This document shows, piece after piece, positions 8,883-17,565 of a DNA stretch of 44,426 nucleotides. Numbering within the stretch: the stretch's first letter is position 1; each line of letters opens with the position of its first letter. The translations under genes were made by a program, and so were the position numbers. The DNA comes from an uncultured Lamprocystis sp. (GTDB taxonomy: Bacteria; Pseudomonadota; Gammaproteobacteria; Chromatiales; Chromatiaceae). The DNA lies in the NCBI RefSeq assembly GCF_903933125.1, contig NZ_CAIZIZ010000320.1, forward strand, positions 1 through 44,426, given 5' to 3'. The notes under the pieces were generated by a model that was given only the letters and a program-made list of their open reading frames with translations, searched no databases and was not told the DNA's origin.

Positions 8883-10080
8883 GCGCGCACCCCGTCCTGT
8901 CTTGCAGTTGACGGTGGTCACCGAGACCTACCCGCCCGAGATCAACGGTGTTGCCAATACCATGCGCCATCTGGTCGAGGGGCTCAGGGACCGCGGCCAT
9001 CAGTTGCATCTGGTGCGTCCGCGACAAGCGGGCGAGCGCGTCGGGCACTTGGCCGCGCCGATCGAACAGTTCCTGGTGCCCGGGGTTCCAATCCCTGGTT
9101 ACCGGGGGCTGCGCCTGGGACTGCCGGTCTATTGGCGGCTGCGCCGACTCTGGGGTCGCCGGCGGCCGGATCTGATCTATATCGCCACCCAGGGTCCGCT
9201 CGGCCATGCGGCGCTGGCTGCCGCGGTCGCGTTGCGGGTCCCCGCCGTGACCGGATTTCACACCCAGTTTCAACAGTACAGCCGGCATTACGGGCTGGGC
9301 TTTCTGACCCGACAGATCACCAACACCCTGCGGCATTTTCACAACCGCTCGGACCTCACTCTGGTGCCGACGGCGGAACTGCGGGCGGACCTGACCGCGG
9401 CAGGCTTTACCAACGTGCAGGTGTTCGGTCGCGGCGTGGATGTGACTTTGTTCGCGCCGACCCGGCGACTGGAGGCGTTGCGCGCCTCCTGGGGCTGCGG
9501 CCCGGACGATCTGGCGGTGCTCTATGTCGGGCGGGTCGCCGCGGAAAAGAATCTGGAGCTCGCACGCGAGACCTTCGCGGCAATCGAGAAGCAGCAGCCG
9601 TCAGCGCGCTTCGTGCTGGTCGGGGACGGGCCGGCACTCGCCGGTCTGCACCGTGACCATCCCCGCTTCATCTGCACCGGGGCCAGGGTCGGTGAAGACT
9701 TGGCCGCTCACTACGCGAGCGGCGACCTGTTTCTGTTCCCCAGTCTGACCGAGACCTTCGGCAACGTGGTGACCGAGGCGATGGCGAGCGGGTTGCCGGT
9801 GGTCGCCTTCGATTATGCCGCGGCGCACGCGGCGATCGTGTCCGGCGTCAACGGGGTGACGGCGCCCATGGGGGACCGCGCGGGCTTCGTGGCCGCCGGG
9901 CTGAGCGCCATCCAGGATCGTGGCCGGTTGCGCGCAGTGGGCGAGGCCGCCCGCCGTACCGCGCTCCACATGAGTTGGGAGCGGGTACTGGGCGGGGTGG
10001 AGCAACTGCTCTACGAGCTGATCCGCCGACGGCAAGGTGATCCGGAGCGGACCACTGCCGCGACAGCAGTTCCGGAGTGA
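8875..10080 (+). CDS. GT4 glycosyltransferase, possible glycolipid synthase (Agt/MgtA-like)
   Basis: GT-B fold glycosyltransferase of 401 aa. The N-terminal TETYPPEINGVANTMRHL and FHTQFQQYSRHYGLG segments belong to the group annotated as GDP-mannose-dependent mannosyltransferases, which includes Agt-type enzymes that glycosylate diacylglycerol under phosphate limitation. The C-terminal donor domain shows YVGRVAAEKN, VGDGP and the E-x7-E region ETFGNVVTEAMASG. No membrane segment is evident, so it would act on the inner leaflet as a peripheral protein. It overlaps olsA by 8 bp and so is co-transcribed with ornithine-lipid genes. The acceptor (diacylglycerol, or ornithine lipid itself) is inferred only. 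Confidence 0.75.
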   Translation: MDERAPRPVLQLTVVTETYPPEINGVANTMRHLVEGLRDRGHQLHLVRPRQAGERVGHLAAPIEQFLVPGVPIPGYRGLRLGLPVYWRLRRLWGRRRPDLIYIATQGPLGHAALAAAVALRVPAVTGFHTQFQQYSRHYGLGFLTRQITNTLRHFHNRSDLTLVPTAELRADLTAAGFTNVQVFGRGVDVTLFAPTRRLEALRASWGCGPDDLAVLYVGRVAAEKNLELARETFAAIEKQQPSARFVLVGDGPALAGLHRDHPRFICTGARVGEDLAAHYASGDLFLFPSLTETFGNVVTEAMASGLPVVAFDYAAAHAAIVSGVNGVTAPMGDRAGFVAAGLSAIQDRGRLRAVGEAARRTALHMSWERVLGGVEQLLYELIRRRQGDPERTTAATAVPE

Positions 10081-10129
10081 GTGCTTGAAGCGCGGCGCCG
10101 GCCATCCCGCAACCTGCAAGTCTGCCGTG

Positions 10130-10147
10130 GGAGCGGCCTCCGGCCGC
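10130..10147. repeat. REP-like hairpin downstream of the lipid operon
   Basis: GGAGCGGCC-TC-CGGCCGC, with stem GCGGCC (10133-10138) and GGCCGC (10142-10147). It resembles the element at 14-28. The rest of the 270-bp gap up to ilvD holds only the candidate promoter. Confidence 0.55.
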
Positions 10148-10282
10148 GATGGGGCGGGGCCTCATGGGGATGCCCTTGATCATCGTACCAGCCGGCGTCC
10201 GTCAAGGCCCTGGCACGGAAAGCTGCTCCACAGATGCTCACAGATGTATTTCTTCATGGCGGTGCCCGCGGGGCCTCTGGTG

Positions 10283-10288
10283 TATAGT
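10283..10288 (+). promoter_or_regulatory. Candidate -10 element of ilvD
   Basis: TATAGT about 63 bp before the ilvD start, followed by a GC-rich discriminator. No good -35 is spaced correctly, so confidence is low. Confidence 0.3.
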
Positions 10289-10350
10289 CCCGCGCTTTCG
10301 GACCCGGTTCAAGGCCGCCGGAACAGGCGCACGACCAGCGAGAGAAGACC

Positions 10351-12204
10351 ATGCCTCACTACCGTTCACGCACCACCACCCACGGCCGTAACATGGCCGG
10401 CGCCCGCGCCCTGTGGCGCGCCACCGGCATGACCGACGGCGATTTCGACAAGCCCATCATCGCTGTCGCCAACTCGTTCACCCAGTTCGTCCCCGGTCAT
10501 GTGCATTTGAAGGACCTGGGCCAACTGGTGGCGCGCGAGATCGAGCGGGCCGGCGGCGTTGCCAAGGAATTCAATACCATCGCGGTGGACGACGGGATCG
10601 CCATGGGCCATGGCGGCATGCTCTATTCACTGCCGTCGCGCGACATCATCGCCGACTCGGTGGAGTACATGGTCAACGCGCACTGCGCCGACGCCCTGGT
10701 GTGCATCTCCAACTGCGACAAGATCACGCCCGGGATGCTGATGGCGGCCTTGCGGCTCAACATCCCCACGGTGTTCGTCTCCGGTGGACCCATGGAGGCG
10801 GGTAAGGTGTCACTGGCCGGCAAGGGTGAGATCAAGCTCGATCTGGTCGACGCCATGGTGGCCGCGGCGGATGCGGCGGAGACTGATGCCGACGTGGCCG
10901 CGATCGAGCGTTCGGCGTGCCCCACCTGCGGATCCTGCTCCGGCATGTTCACCGCCAACTCGATGAACTGTCTGACTGAGGCGCTGGGGTTGAGCCTGCC
11001 CGGCAACGGCAGCCTGCTCGCCACCCATGCGGATCGGGAACAGTTGTTTTTGGAAGCCGGGCGGCTGATCGTGGAGCTGGCGCGGCGCTGGTACGAGCAG
11101 GACGATGCGACGGCCCTGCCGCGCAGCATCGCGAGCTTCGCGGCCTTCGAGAACGCCATGAGCCTGGATATCGCCATGGGCGGCTCCACCAACACCGTGC
11201 TGCACCTGCTGGCAGCGGCCCACGAAGCCGGGGTGGCCTTCACGATGGCGGACATGGACACCCTGAGCCGCCGGGTGCCGAATCTGTGCAAGGTCGCGCC
11301 GTCCAGCCATCTTTACCACATGGAAGATGTGCACCGTGCCGGCGGGGTCATCGGTATCCTGGGTGAACTGGATCGGGCCGGGTTGCTCCACCGTGACGTG
11401 CCGACAGTGCATTCGCGCACCCTGGGCGAGGCGCTGGACGCCTGGGATATCGCCCGCGACTCGGCCACGGAGACCGCGCGGGTCCGCTTCCTGGCCGGTC
11501 CCGGCGGGATCCCCACCCAGGTCGCCTTCAGTCAGTCCAGCCGCTGGCCGGACCTGGATCTGGATCGGGCCGCGGGCTGCATTCGTAACCTGGAACATGC
11601 CTATTCACTCGACGGCGGGCTTGCTGTCCTCTTCGGTAATCTGGCCGAGCAGGGGTGCATCGTCAAGACCGCCGGGGTCGACGCGGCCAACCTGACCTTC
11701 CGCGGGCCGGCGCGTATCTGCGAGAGCCAGGAAGACGCCGTGACGGCCATCCTGACCGGCAAGATCCAGGCCGGCGATCTGGTGCTGATTCGCTACGAGG
11801 GTCCCAAGGGCGGTCCGGGGATGCAGGAGATGCTCTATCCCACCAGCTATCTGAAATCCAAGGGGCTCGGCAAGGCGTGCGCGCTGGTAACCGACGGTCG
11901 TTTCTCCGGCGGCACCTCCGGGCTCTCCATCGGGCATGTCTCACCGGAGGCGGCCGAGGGCGGGCTGATCGGGTTGGTGCAGGACGGCGACCTGATCGAG
12001 ATCGACATCCCCAACCGGCGTATTGAATTGCTGGTTGCGCCCGCCGTGCTCGAGGCGCGTCGCGCGGCGATGAACGCCCGCGGGAAAGACGCCTGGCGGC
12101 CGGTCCAGCGTCAGCGCGAGGTCTCCGCCGCCCTGCGCGCCTATGCCGCGCTCACCACCAGTGCGGCCCATGGGGCGGTGCGCGACCTGTCTCAACTGGG
12201 GTGA
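10351..12204 (+). CDS. ilvD: Dihydroxy-acid dehydratase IlvD
   Basis: Iron-sulfur dehydratase of the isoleucine/valine pathway that converts dihydroxy-acids to 2-oxo acids in the cytoplasm. It is 617 aa, the E. coli-type length, and essentially colinear with that enzyme ([110 protein letters not shown]). The cluster cysteines lie in the CISNCDK and CPTCGSC motifs. GAGAAG precedes the ATG by about 3-8 nt. It appears monocistronic and unrelated to its neighbours, so it is a useful chromosomal anchor. Confidence 0.98.
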   Translation: MPHYRSRTTTHGRNMAGARALWRATGMTDGDFDKPIIAVANSFTQFVPGHVHLKDLGQLVAREIERAGGVAKEFNTIAVDDGIAMGHGGMLYSLPSRDIIADSVEYMVNAHCADALVCISNCDKITPGMLMAALRLNIPTVFVSGGPMEAGKVSLAGKGEIKLDLVDAMVAAADAAETDADVAAIERSACPTCGSCSGMFTANSMNCLTEALGLSLPGNGSLLATHADREQLFLEAGRLIVELARRWYEQDDATALPRSIASFAAFENAMSLDIAMGGSTNTVLHLLAAAHEAGVAFTMADMDTLSRRVPNLCKVAPSSHLYHMEDVHRAGGVIGILGELDRAGLLHRDVPTVHSRTLGEALDAWDIARDSATETARVRFLAGPGGIPTQVAFSQSSRWPDLDLDRAAGCIRNLEHAYSLDGGLAVLFGNLAEQGCIVKTAGVDAANLTFRGPARICESQEDAVTAILTGKIQAGDLVLIRYEGPKGGPGMQEMLYPTSYLKSKGLGKACALVTDGRFSGGTSGLSIGHVSPEAAEGGLIGLVQDGDLIEIDIPNRRIELLVAPAVLEARRAAMNARGKDAWRPVQRQREVSAALRAYAALTTSAAHGAVRDLSQLG

Positions 12205-12310
12205 GGGGTGCTGGTCAGCCGGGCAAGCCTCGGCCGTTGTTTGCCGAAAACCCGCCATCTCATGCGTATCGATACAGTGTTTTTTGCGGGAGAGGATTTG
12301 TCGATGTTTA

Positions 12311-12330
12311 GGGGCGACTGGCGTCGCCCC
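12311..12330. repeat. REP-like hairpin after ilvD
   Basis: Perfect 8-bp arms GGGGCGAC and GTCGCCCC around TGGC, about 107 bp after the ilvD stop. It could contribute to termination, but no T-run follows. Confidence 0.5.
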
Positions 12331-12573
12331 CCGGCCCGGCGCGGCGCGTCCGCGAAAAACGCGGCAGCGCGAATGTCTCAGGGAAAAGTGCCCTTGAATA
12401 TTCAGCCGGTACTGCGCTAAGCTGCCGCGTAACCGACTCATCGCCCATCCCTTTTCGGTTTGGTGGGTAGACCGAGAGTTTATGCGGCTCCCAGGAATAA
12501 GCATCCTAACTGCGCATTCATGTATGCTGGATCTGCAGGGGTTGGCCTTGATCGTAATCCCGGCCAGCGGTCT

Positions 12574-12628
12574 GCGTAGTCAGGGCTTCCAGCCCTGACG
12601 GTGTCAGGCCAGGATGGCCTGACTACGC
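12574..12628. repeat. BIME-like double hairpin / cruciform
   Basis: Two hairpins side by side: GTCAGGGC-TTCCA-GCCCTGAC (12579-12599) and GTCAGGCC-AGGAT-GGCCTGAC (12603-12623). They are enclosed by outer arms GCGTA (12574-12578) and TACGC (12624-12628). The whole element is thus a nested palindrome able to form a four-way junction, like paired REP units. Confidence 0.75.
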
Positions 12629-12812
12629 ACCCGGCGAGCCCAAATGGCCGGAATCTTGATCGGGGCCTAAAGTCGCCCCTACATGCTGGTACAGCTTTTC
12701 CCGGAAATCACCTTAACACCACGAGGGATCGGCGAGACCCTTCTGTCTCCCGCTCAGAACGTCGATGCACGGTGTGGTTTCCCGCTGATAAACACTATGG
12801 CGCAGGATTCCG

Positions 12813-13967
12813 ATGAGTGATCAGATGACCCCAAAGATCTCGATCGTCGTTTTCATCGACGCGCTTGGCTGGGAAGTATTGAAAGGGCGCCGGTTCATGG
12901 ATGCCCAGTTGCCGTTCCGACGCAAGTTGCGCTCGGTGTTCGGCTTCTCATCCGCGTGCATCCCCTCGATCCTCACGGGGCTGATGCCCCGCGAACACCG
13001 GCACTGGTCGTTTTTTTACTACTCGCCCGCGACCTCCCCGTTTAAGCCGCTGCGTCTGCTGGGATTGCTGCCGCGCTCCCTGGTTGACCGCGGACGCGTG
13101 CGAAATCTGATCAGCAGGTTGATCAAGCGATTGTATCGTTATACGGGCTACTTCCAACTCTACAATATCCCGTTCGAACACATCGACAAGTTCGATTATT
13201 GCGAGAAGAGCGACCTCTTCGTGCCCGGTGGCATGAACCGGGGCCAGAACATCTTCGATCACCTGAAGCGTGCCGGGGTGCCATACCACGTATCGAACTG
13301 GCGCGATCCCGAAGCGAGCAACCTGGATGCACTCAAGGTCGATCTCAGGAAAGGCAGGATTGCCTTTGCGCTTCTGTACATGGCATCCATGGACGCCCTC
13401 CTGCACGAGGTCGGCAAGGAGAGCGCCCAGGTGGATCAAAAGCTCGCCTGGTACGAGGCACAGCTCGAAGAGGTGCTGCGGATAGCCGCGGAGCATTATG
13501 ATCAGGTGCGGCTGTTCGTCTGCTCCGATCACGGCATGGCCACCGTGCACACCCATTTCGACCTCATGAGTAAAGTGGAGGCCCTGGGGCTTGAGTTCGG
13601 CCGTGATTACACCGCGACCTACGATTCCACCATGGGGCGCTTCTGGTTCCACAACCCGGCGGCCCGCGAACGCATCAGCACGCTCCTGGAGCAGCTCCCA
13701 GAGGGACGTGTCCTACCGCAGCGGGAGCTCGACCAATTAGGATGCGACTTTGAGGGAAATCAGTTCGGGGAACTGATCTTTCTGATGGATGCCGGCGTCC
13801 TTATTGTTCCGAGCCACATGGGCGTCAAGCCCATCACCGGGATGCACGGTTACCACCCCGATCACCCGGACTCGGACGCGTCCCTGCTCTCCAATGTCGA
13901 GCCGCCAAACGACATCAAGGCCATCACGGACATTTTTCACTTGATGCGTGCCGAGTCCGGCGCCTGA
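12813..13967 (+). CDS. Alkaline-phosphatase-superfamily (phosphodiesterase/phosphotransferase-like) protein
   Basis: A 384-aa protein of the AlkP superfamily (type I phosphodiesterase / nucleotide pyrophosphatase group). Likely metal ligands are D16 (FIDALGWE), SDHGM (about residue 240) and GMHGYHPDHPDSD (about 345); SSACIPSILTG probably holds the nucleophile. There is no signal peptide or membrane segment, so it is probably cytoplasmic. AGGA lies about 6 nt before the ATG. It sits at the left edge of the polysaccharide cluster, where related proteins sometimes add or remove phospho-substituents on glycans. The substrate is unknown. A strand change separates it from the next gene. Confidence 0.75.
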   Translation: MSDQMTPKISIVVFIDALGWEVLKGRRFMDAQLPFRRKLRSVFGFSSACIPSILTGLMPREHRHWSFFYYSPATSPFKPLRLLGLLPRSLVDRGRVRNLISRLIKRLYRYTGYFQLYNIPFEHIDKFDYCEKSDLFVPGGMNRGQNIFDHLKRAGVPYHVSNWRDPEASNLDALKVDLRKGRIAFALLYMASMDALLHEVGKESAQVDQKLAWYEAQLEEVLRIAAEHYDQVRLFVCSDHGMATVHTHFDLMSKVEALGLEFGRDYTATYDSTMGRFWFHNPAARERISTLLEQLPEGRVLPQRELDQLGCDFEGNQFGELIFLMDAGVLIVPSHMGVKPITGMHGYHPDHPDSDASLLSNVEPPNDIKAITDIFHLMRAESGA

Positions 13968-13974
13968 TGAATCG

Positions 13975-14442
13975 TTAGTCATCCGCGTTCTTTACCAGAC
14001 CGGCCGCAGGGGCTTGGCAGGGCGTTGACCACCTGTCACCGGGATGCCAATGCAGCGGGCGTCCATTGAGTAGATTCTCCAGGTTGTTGGCTAGGGAATT
14101 GAGCATTATCACAAAGAAAAGCCCCCAAAGCGTGGGTAGCATTACCACCGAGAGACGTGCAGAAGCATGGCGAGAGATCAGCAAACGGATGCTGACCCAC
14201 GAAAAAGCCAACAGGATGAATAACTCCAGAAGAAGCAAGGGGTAGTAAAGGCTCGCTACAAGATCCTGTGCCTCTTTCGAACAGCCTCCGGCATTCGTCC
14301 AGAACATCGGCTCTTCCCTTAAATAGGAAAAGATCATGAGGACCAGGAGCAACAATAAATTGACCACCGCACCGGCGATGAGCGGAGCCGCATTGGACTG
14401 AGTATGATCCCGAGCACGGCTGCGAGTCCGGTTTGCGTGCAA
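13975..14442 (-). CDS. Hypothetical three-helix membrane protein
   Basis: Not recognised. From TTG 14442 it gives 155 aa with three strongly hydrophobic stretches (about residues 19-40, 61-90 and 98-117), the charged loop LREEPMFWTN and a polar C-terminus. It is the only sensible frame in this 590-bp stretch and has a good promoter just upstream (14473-14500). The start is uncertain because no ATG lies near the beginning. It runs convergent to the AlkP-like gene and divergent from the GT4 gene at 14559. A small auxiliary membrane protein of the polysaccharide locus is possible, but that is only context. Confidence 0.5.
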   Translation of the reverse strand: MHANRTRSRARDHTQSNAAPLIAGAVVNLLLLLVLMIFSYLREEPMFWTNAGGCSKEAQDLVASLYYPLLLLELFILLAFSWVSIRLLISRHASARLSVVMLPTLWGLFFVIMLNSLANNLENLLNGRPLHWHPGDRWSTPCQAPAAGLVKNADD

Positions 14443-14472
14443 GACGAAACGCTCAAAAAAAATAAAAATATG

Positions 14473-14500
14473 ATTATACTCTGTAGTATCAACATAACAA
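14473..14500 (-). promoter_or_regulatory. Sigma-70 promoter for the small membrane protein; overlaps a divergent -10
   Basis: On the minus strand, TTGTTA (14500-14495), a 16-bp spacer and a perfect TATAAT (14478-14473). On the plus strand TATACT (14475-14480) overlaps it and could serve the GT4 gene at 14559. The block is markedly AT-rich (about 14451-14510). Confidence 0.6.
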
Positions 14501-14558
14501 ATCTCAGCAAACCCCTGTAGCCTTGGAACAGCGGCTCTGTTGCGCATGGGGGGTGACA

Positions 14559-15818
14559 ATGAAAATTCTTTTTGTGTCGAATCTCTATCCCCCGGAAATC
14601 CTGGGAGGCTATGAAATTCTCTGCGCGCATGTCGTAGCCCAATTGGTTTCACGGGGACATCAAGCCTTAGTGCTGACCGCCAAGGGAGGAATTGCTGACG
14701 AGACTCCGGCAGCAGGTGCCGCATCAGGTCCAACGAAGTCTGCGTTACCCGTTGCAGCTGGGCAATCCGATGGTCTTGATGGAGTCGGGTCGGCCGGGGA
14801 ACTGGTCCGGCGGTCTTTGCAACTCTACCTGCCTTTTGGTCAGCCGGCGCAACTGGCGAGGCGGGCCCGGCAGCGGGTGGAAGGGCCGAACCGCAGGGCG
14901 ATGGCGCGGGCGCTGGAAGACTTCAAACCAGACTTGGTCTTTGTTTGGAGCCAACTGCGTCTGGGGCTGGGGGCGGCCCGGGAGGCCGAGGGCCGCGGGT
15001 ATCCGGTGGTCCATACCATGAATGACGAACACATCCTGATCTTCCGTCCCGGGGAGCGGAAAGGTCTGGATGGACTGGTCCGGGGGCTGCTCGAAGAACT
15101 GGTCTTTCCTGCCTCCACCTGGAAGGGGTGGAAGGGGAAGCGGATACTGGTGATCTCCGAAACCGTCCGATCGAGGTTGGCGGCCATGGCCCCCCGGTTC
15201 GCCCAGGCCCGAGTGATCTTCCAGGGCATCCCCTTGGAGCAGTTCCCCTTGAAAGGCAACCCAGGGGAGGGAAGCGACCCCCTCGAGGTCCTCTACGCCG
15301 GGCAGCTTCACCGATACAAGGGAGTACACACTGTGATTGAAGCCGTAGCCTTGGCGGGAAAAGATCATTTCTCAGTCACCATCGCTGGCGCCGGGGATCC
15401 AGTCTACGAAGAGGATCTGCGGAACCTCGCTCAAGAAAAGGGGTTGCATGTCCGTTTCGCCGGTCGCCTGGATGCCGGCTCGATGGGCGAACTCTACCGC
15501 CGCTGCCATGTGCTGGCTTTTACCTCGGTTTGGGATGAGCCTTTCGGTCTGACCCATCTGGAGGCCATGGCCAGTGGCACGCCGGTGGTCAGCGTGAGCC
15601 ACGGGGGTCCCGGGGAGTTCCTGGTCCACGGGGAAAATGCGCTGCTGTTCACCAAGGAGCGACCTGACGAACTAGCCGTTCATCTGGGCTCCCTCCTGAA
15701 GGACGGGAGCCTGCGCCGGCGCTTGGCGTTGGCGGGCCGCAAGACAGTAGAGGAACAATTTTCCCTGGAAAAGTATACAGATCGATTAGAAACCCAGCTA
15801 CGGGAGGCCTTGGCGTGA
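14559..15818 (+). CDS. GT4 family glycosyltransferase
   Basis: GT-B glycosyltransferase of 419 aa. The N-terminal acceptor domain begins MKILFVSNLYPPEILGGYE, the classical GT4 opening. The donor domain has LYAGQLHRYKGVHTVIEA, the E-x7-E-like EPFGLTHLEAMASGTPVV, and GGPGEFLVHGENALLF. GGGGG lies 5 nt before the ATG. It is transcribed opposite to most of the cluster and ends facing the flippase gene. It should add one sugar to the polyprenyl-linked repeat unit. The specificity cannot be read from the sequence. Confidence 0.88.
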   Translation: MKILFVSNLYPPEILGGYEILCAHVVAQLVSRGHQALVLTAKGGIADETPAAGAASGPTKSALPVAAGQSDGLDGVGSAGELVRRSLQLYLPFGQPAQLARRARQRVEGPNRRAMARALEDFKPDLVFVWSQLRLGLGAAREAEGRGYPVVHTMNDEHILIFRPGERKGLDGLVRGLLEELVFPASTWKGWKGKRILVISETVRSRLAAMAPRFAQARVIFQGIPLEQFPLKGNPGEGSDPLEVLYAGQLHRYKGVHTVIEAVALAGKDHFSVTIAGAGDPVYEEDLRNLAQEKGLHVRFAGRLDAGSMGELYRRCHVLAFTSVWDEPFGLTHLEAMASGTPVVSVSHGGPGEFLVHGENALLFTKERPDELAVHLGSLLKDGSLRRRLALAGRKTVEEQFSLEKYTDRLETQLREALA

Positions 15819-15894
15819 TCCTGTACCAAGTCCCGCACGGCTGAATCCGCTTCGCCCTATCCTGCCTTCGATGACTCTTGGATCGTGGAATTGC

Positions 15895-17451
15895 CTATCT
15901 CTTTTTCGGCAACCGCTCCCAATAGTAGCGGCGCTCCTGGGCGTTCATGCCGAACAGCAGGAAGGATCCCAGGAACACCAGAGTACCAAGCGCTTCGATG
16001 AAGGCAATGTTCCGCAGTGAATGGGGTTGCAGGAATTGCTCGGCAAAGTGGAACGTGACCAACATCGGTATACAGGCGAGCGCCGAAGGAAGTACCGCGG
16101 CACGATAGTAGGATGAAAACGTAAGACGATACATGCGCGCGGCCTTCGGCTGAACGATTCCCATATCCACCACGACTGTCGAAATCAGCGTCGCAAGCGC
16201 CACGCCGTTGATGCCAAAGGGAACGACCATCGCCAGGGTCATGCCCAGGTTGGCCGCCTGGCCCGCAATGAATGCATAGGCCAGAAATTTCTGGTGGCCA
16301 GTCATTGACAGGATGTTGGCGGCGTTGGCGTGCACGACGCTGCACAACATGGCGGCCAGCAGAATGCGCAGGGCGGTTTCGGCGCTCCGATAATCCTCAC
16401 CCATCCAGGCTGCAAGCACGTCCCCCCCATACCAGAACAGGCCAACTAGCAGCGGCGTGGCAAAGGCCAAGCTGAGTTTCGACCCGCGCTCAAAGGTAAT
16501 GCGTATCCGATCCTTTTGACCCTGCCCCTGCATTTCGGCGACCAGCGGGGTTAATGCGTTGGTCAACTGTCTGCACAGCCCGGAAGCCTCGGTAGCCATG
16601 CGCGAGGCGACAGTATAGTAAGCGACGGCGGAAAGGGTGAGGAACTGCTGGATGATCAGTGCGTCGATCCGAGTGTAGATGAATCCGGACACCTGGATAA
16701 GGAAGATACTGACCGAGAACGATGAGATTTCCCGCACCAAGCGTCGGTCGAAATGCCGAAAGCGGAAGCTGATGCCGGCGCATTTGGCGGCACACAGGAC
16801 GACAGCGAACAGACAGGTGATAACGCCCGTCACCAGGCCGACTGCGGCCAGCGTTTCAAGTGACGGAAGCACCATCAGTGCCCAGGCCGCGGCTGCTGTG
16901 TAGAGCACTGTACCCAGGATCTGGACCATGTTCGCCCAGGACTGTAGCTGAAAGCCGGTGAGAATACCGAAGAACATCCCCATGGGCGCCGCCAGGGCAG
17001 ACCGCAGGGCCACCAGGATGAAGGCGACTTGCGCGACCTCTGTCTTGTCGGCTGGTATATTGAGTAGTTCAGGAAGGAACGGCACCAGGCCCAGGGCCAG
17101 GGAAATGACCAGCAGGCCCAGCATAACGTAGATGCCAAAAAGGGTCGCCGTGATCCGTTGCAGTCGGTCCGCATTACCCTGGCCACGGGTCTCGGCCACG
17201 AACTTGACCACCGATACGGAAAAGCCGAAATCCAGGAGGCCCAGTAGACCGATGGTCGCCTGTAGCACGGACCACAGGCCGAAGGCATCATTACCCAATC
17301 TGTCCGCGATGATGGGCGTGATGACAAGGAACGCCGTCACATTGGTGAGCTGCCGGCCATAGTTCGTGACCGTGTTGATCACGACGGAGGACGCACGGCC
17401 CTGACCGGCGCCACGCGGCTCTTTCGTCTTACCCCGGTTCAGCAGGCCCAT
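15895..17451 (-). CDS. Polysaccharide flippase (Wzx-like, MOP superfamily)
   Basis: Integral membrane protein of 518 aa with roughly twelve to fourteen hydrophobic helices. The opening RASSVVINTVTNYGRQ and LGNDAFGLWSVLQATIGLLGLLDFGF are characteristic of polysaccharide transporters of the MATE/MOP superfamily. It would flip the undecaprenyl-linked repeat unit to the periplasm for polymerisation. ATG 17451 is preferred to an upstream TTG at 17481. Together with a Wzy-like protein (24999-26468) and Wza/Wzc-type proteins (26548-30070), it defines a Wzx/Wzy-type pathway. Confidence 0.88.
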   Translation of the reverse strand: MGLLNRGKTKEPRGAGQGRASSVVINTVTNYGRQLTNVTAFLVITPIIADRLGNDAFGLWSVLQATIGLLGLLDFGFSVSVVKFVAETRGQGNADRLQRITATLFGIYVMLGLLVISLALGLVPFLPELLNIPADKTEVAQVAFILVALRSALAAPMGMFFGILTGFQLQSWANMVQILGTVLYTAAAAWALMVLPSLETLAAVGLVTGVITCLFAVVLCAAKCAGISFRFRHFDRRLVREISSFSVSIFLIQVSGFIYTRIDALIIQQFLTLSAVAYYTVASRMATEASGLCRQLTNALTPLVAEMQGQGQKDRIRITFERGSKLSLAFATPLLVGLFWYGGDVLAAWMGEDYRSAETALRILLAAMLCSVVHANAANILSMTGHQKFLAYAFIAGQAANLGMTLAMVVPFGINGVALATLISTVVVDMGIVQPKAARMYRLTFSSYYRAAVLPSALACIPMLVTFHFAEQFLQPHSLRNIAFIEALGTLVFLGSFLLFGMNAQERRYYWERLPKKR

Positions 17452-17565
17452 GTTGTTCCCGTGCGGGAGATGTACCCGCAATTGTGTCTGTCAATTCAAT
17501 GCAACGGATTGACCAGGCTTACCGCCGGACGAGCGAACGGCACCGCAGCGGGAAGCCGGACCATT

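Larger units (their letters stand above)
12205..12812. other. 608-bp non-coding stretch with palindromic repeats
   Basis: No convincing gene. It contains GGGGCGAC-TGGC-GTCGCCCC (12311-12330), CCGCG-AAAAA-CGCGG (12350-12364), the two-hairpin cruciform at 12574-12628 and a partial GTCGCCCCTAC repeat near 12672. Short open frames here have no family features. Confidence 0.6.

Noticed and set aside
7698-8921. Long open frame opposite the olsB-olsA region
   Set aside because: Shadow of well-supported acyltransferase genes; His/Arg/Pro-rich low-complexity translation.
12143-12420. Short plus-strand open frames after ilvD
   Set aside because: They run through palindromic repeats and have no ribosome binding site or recognisable motif.
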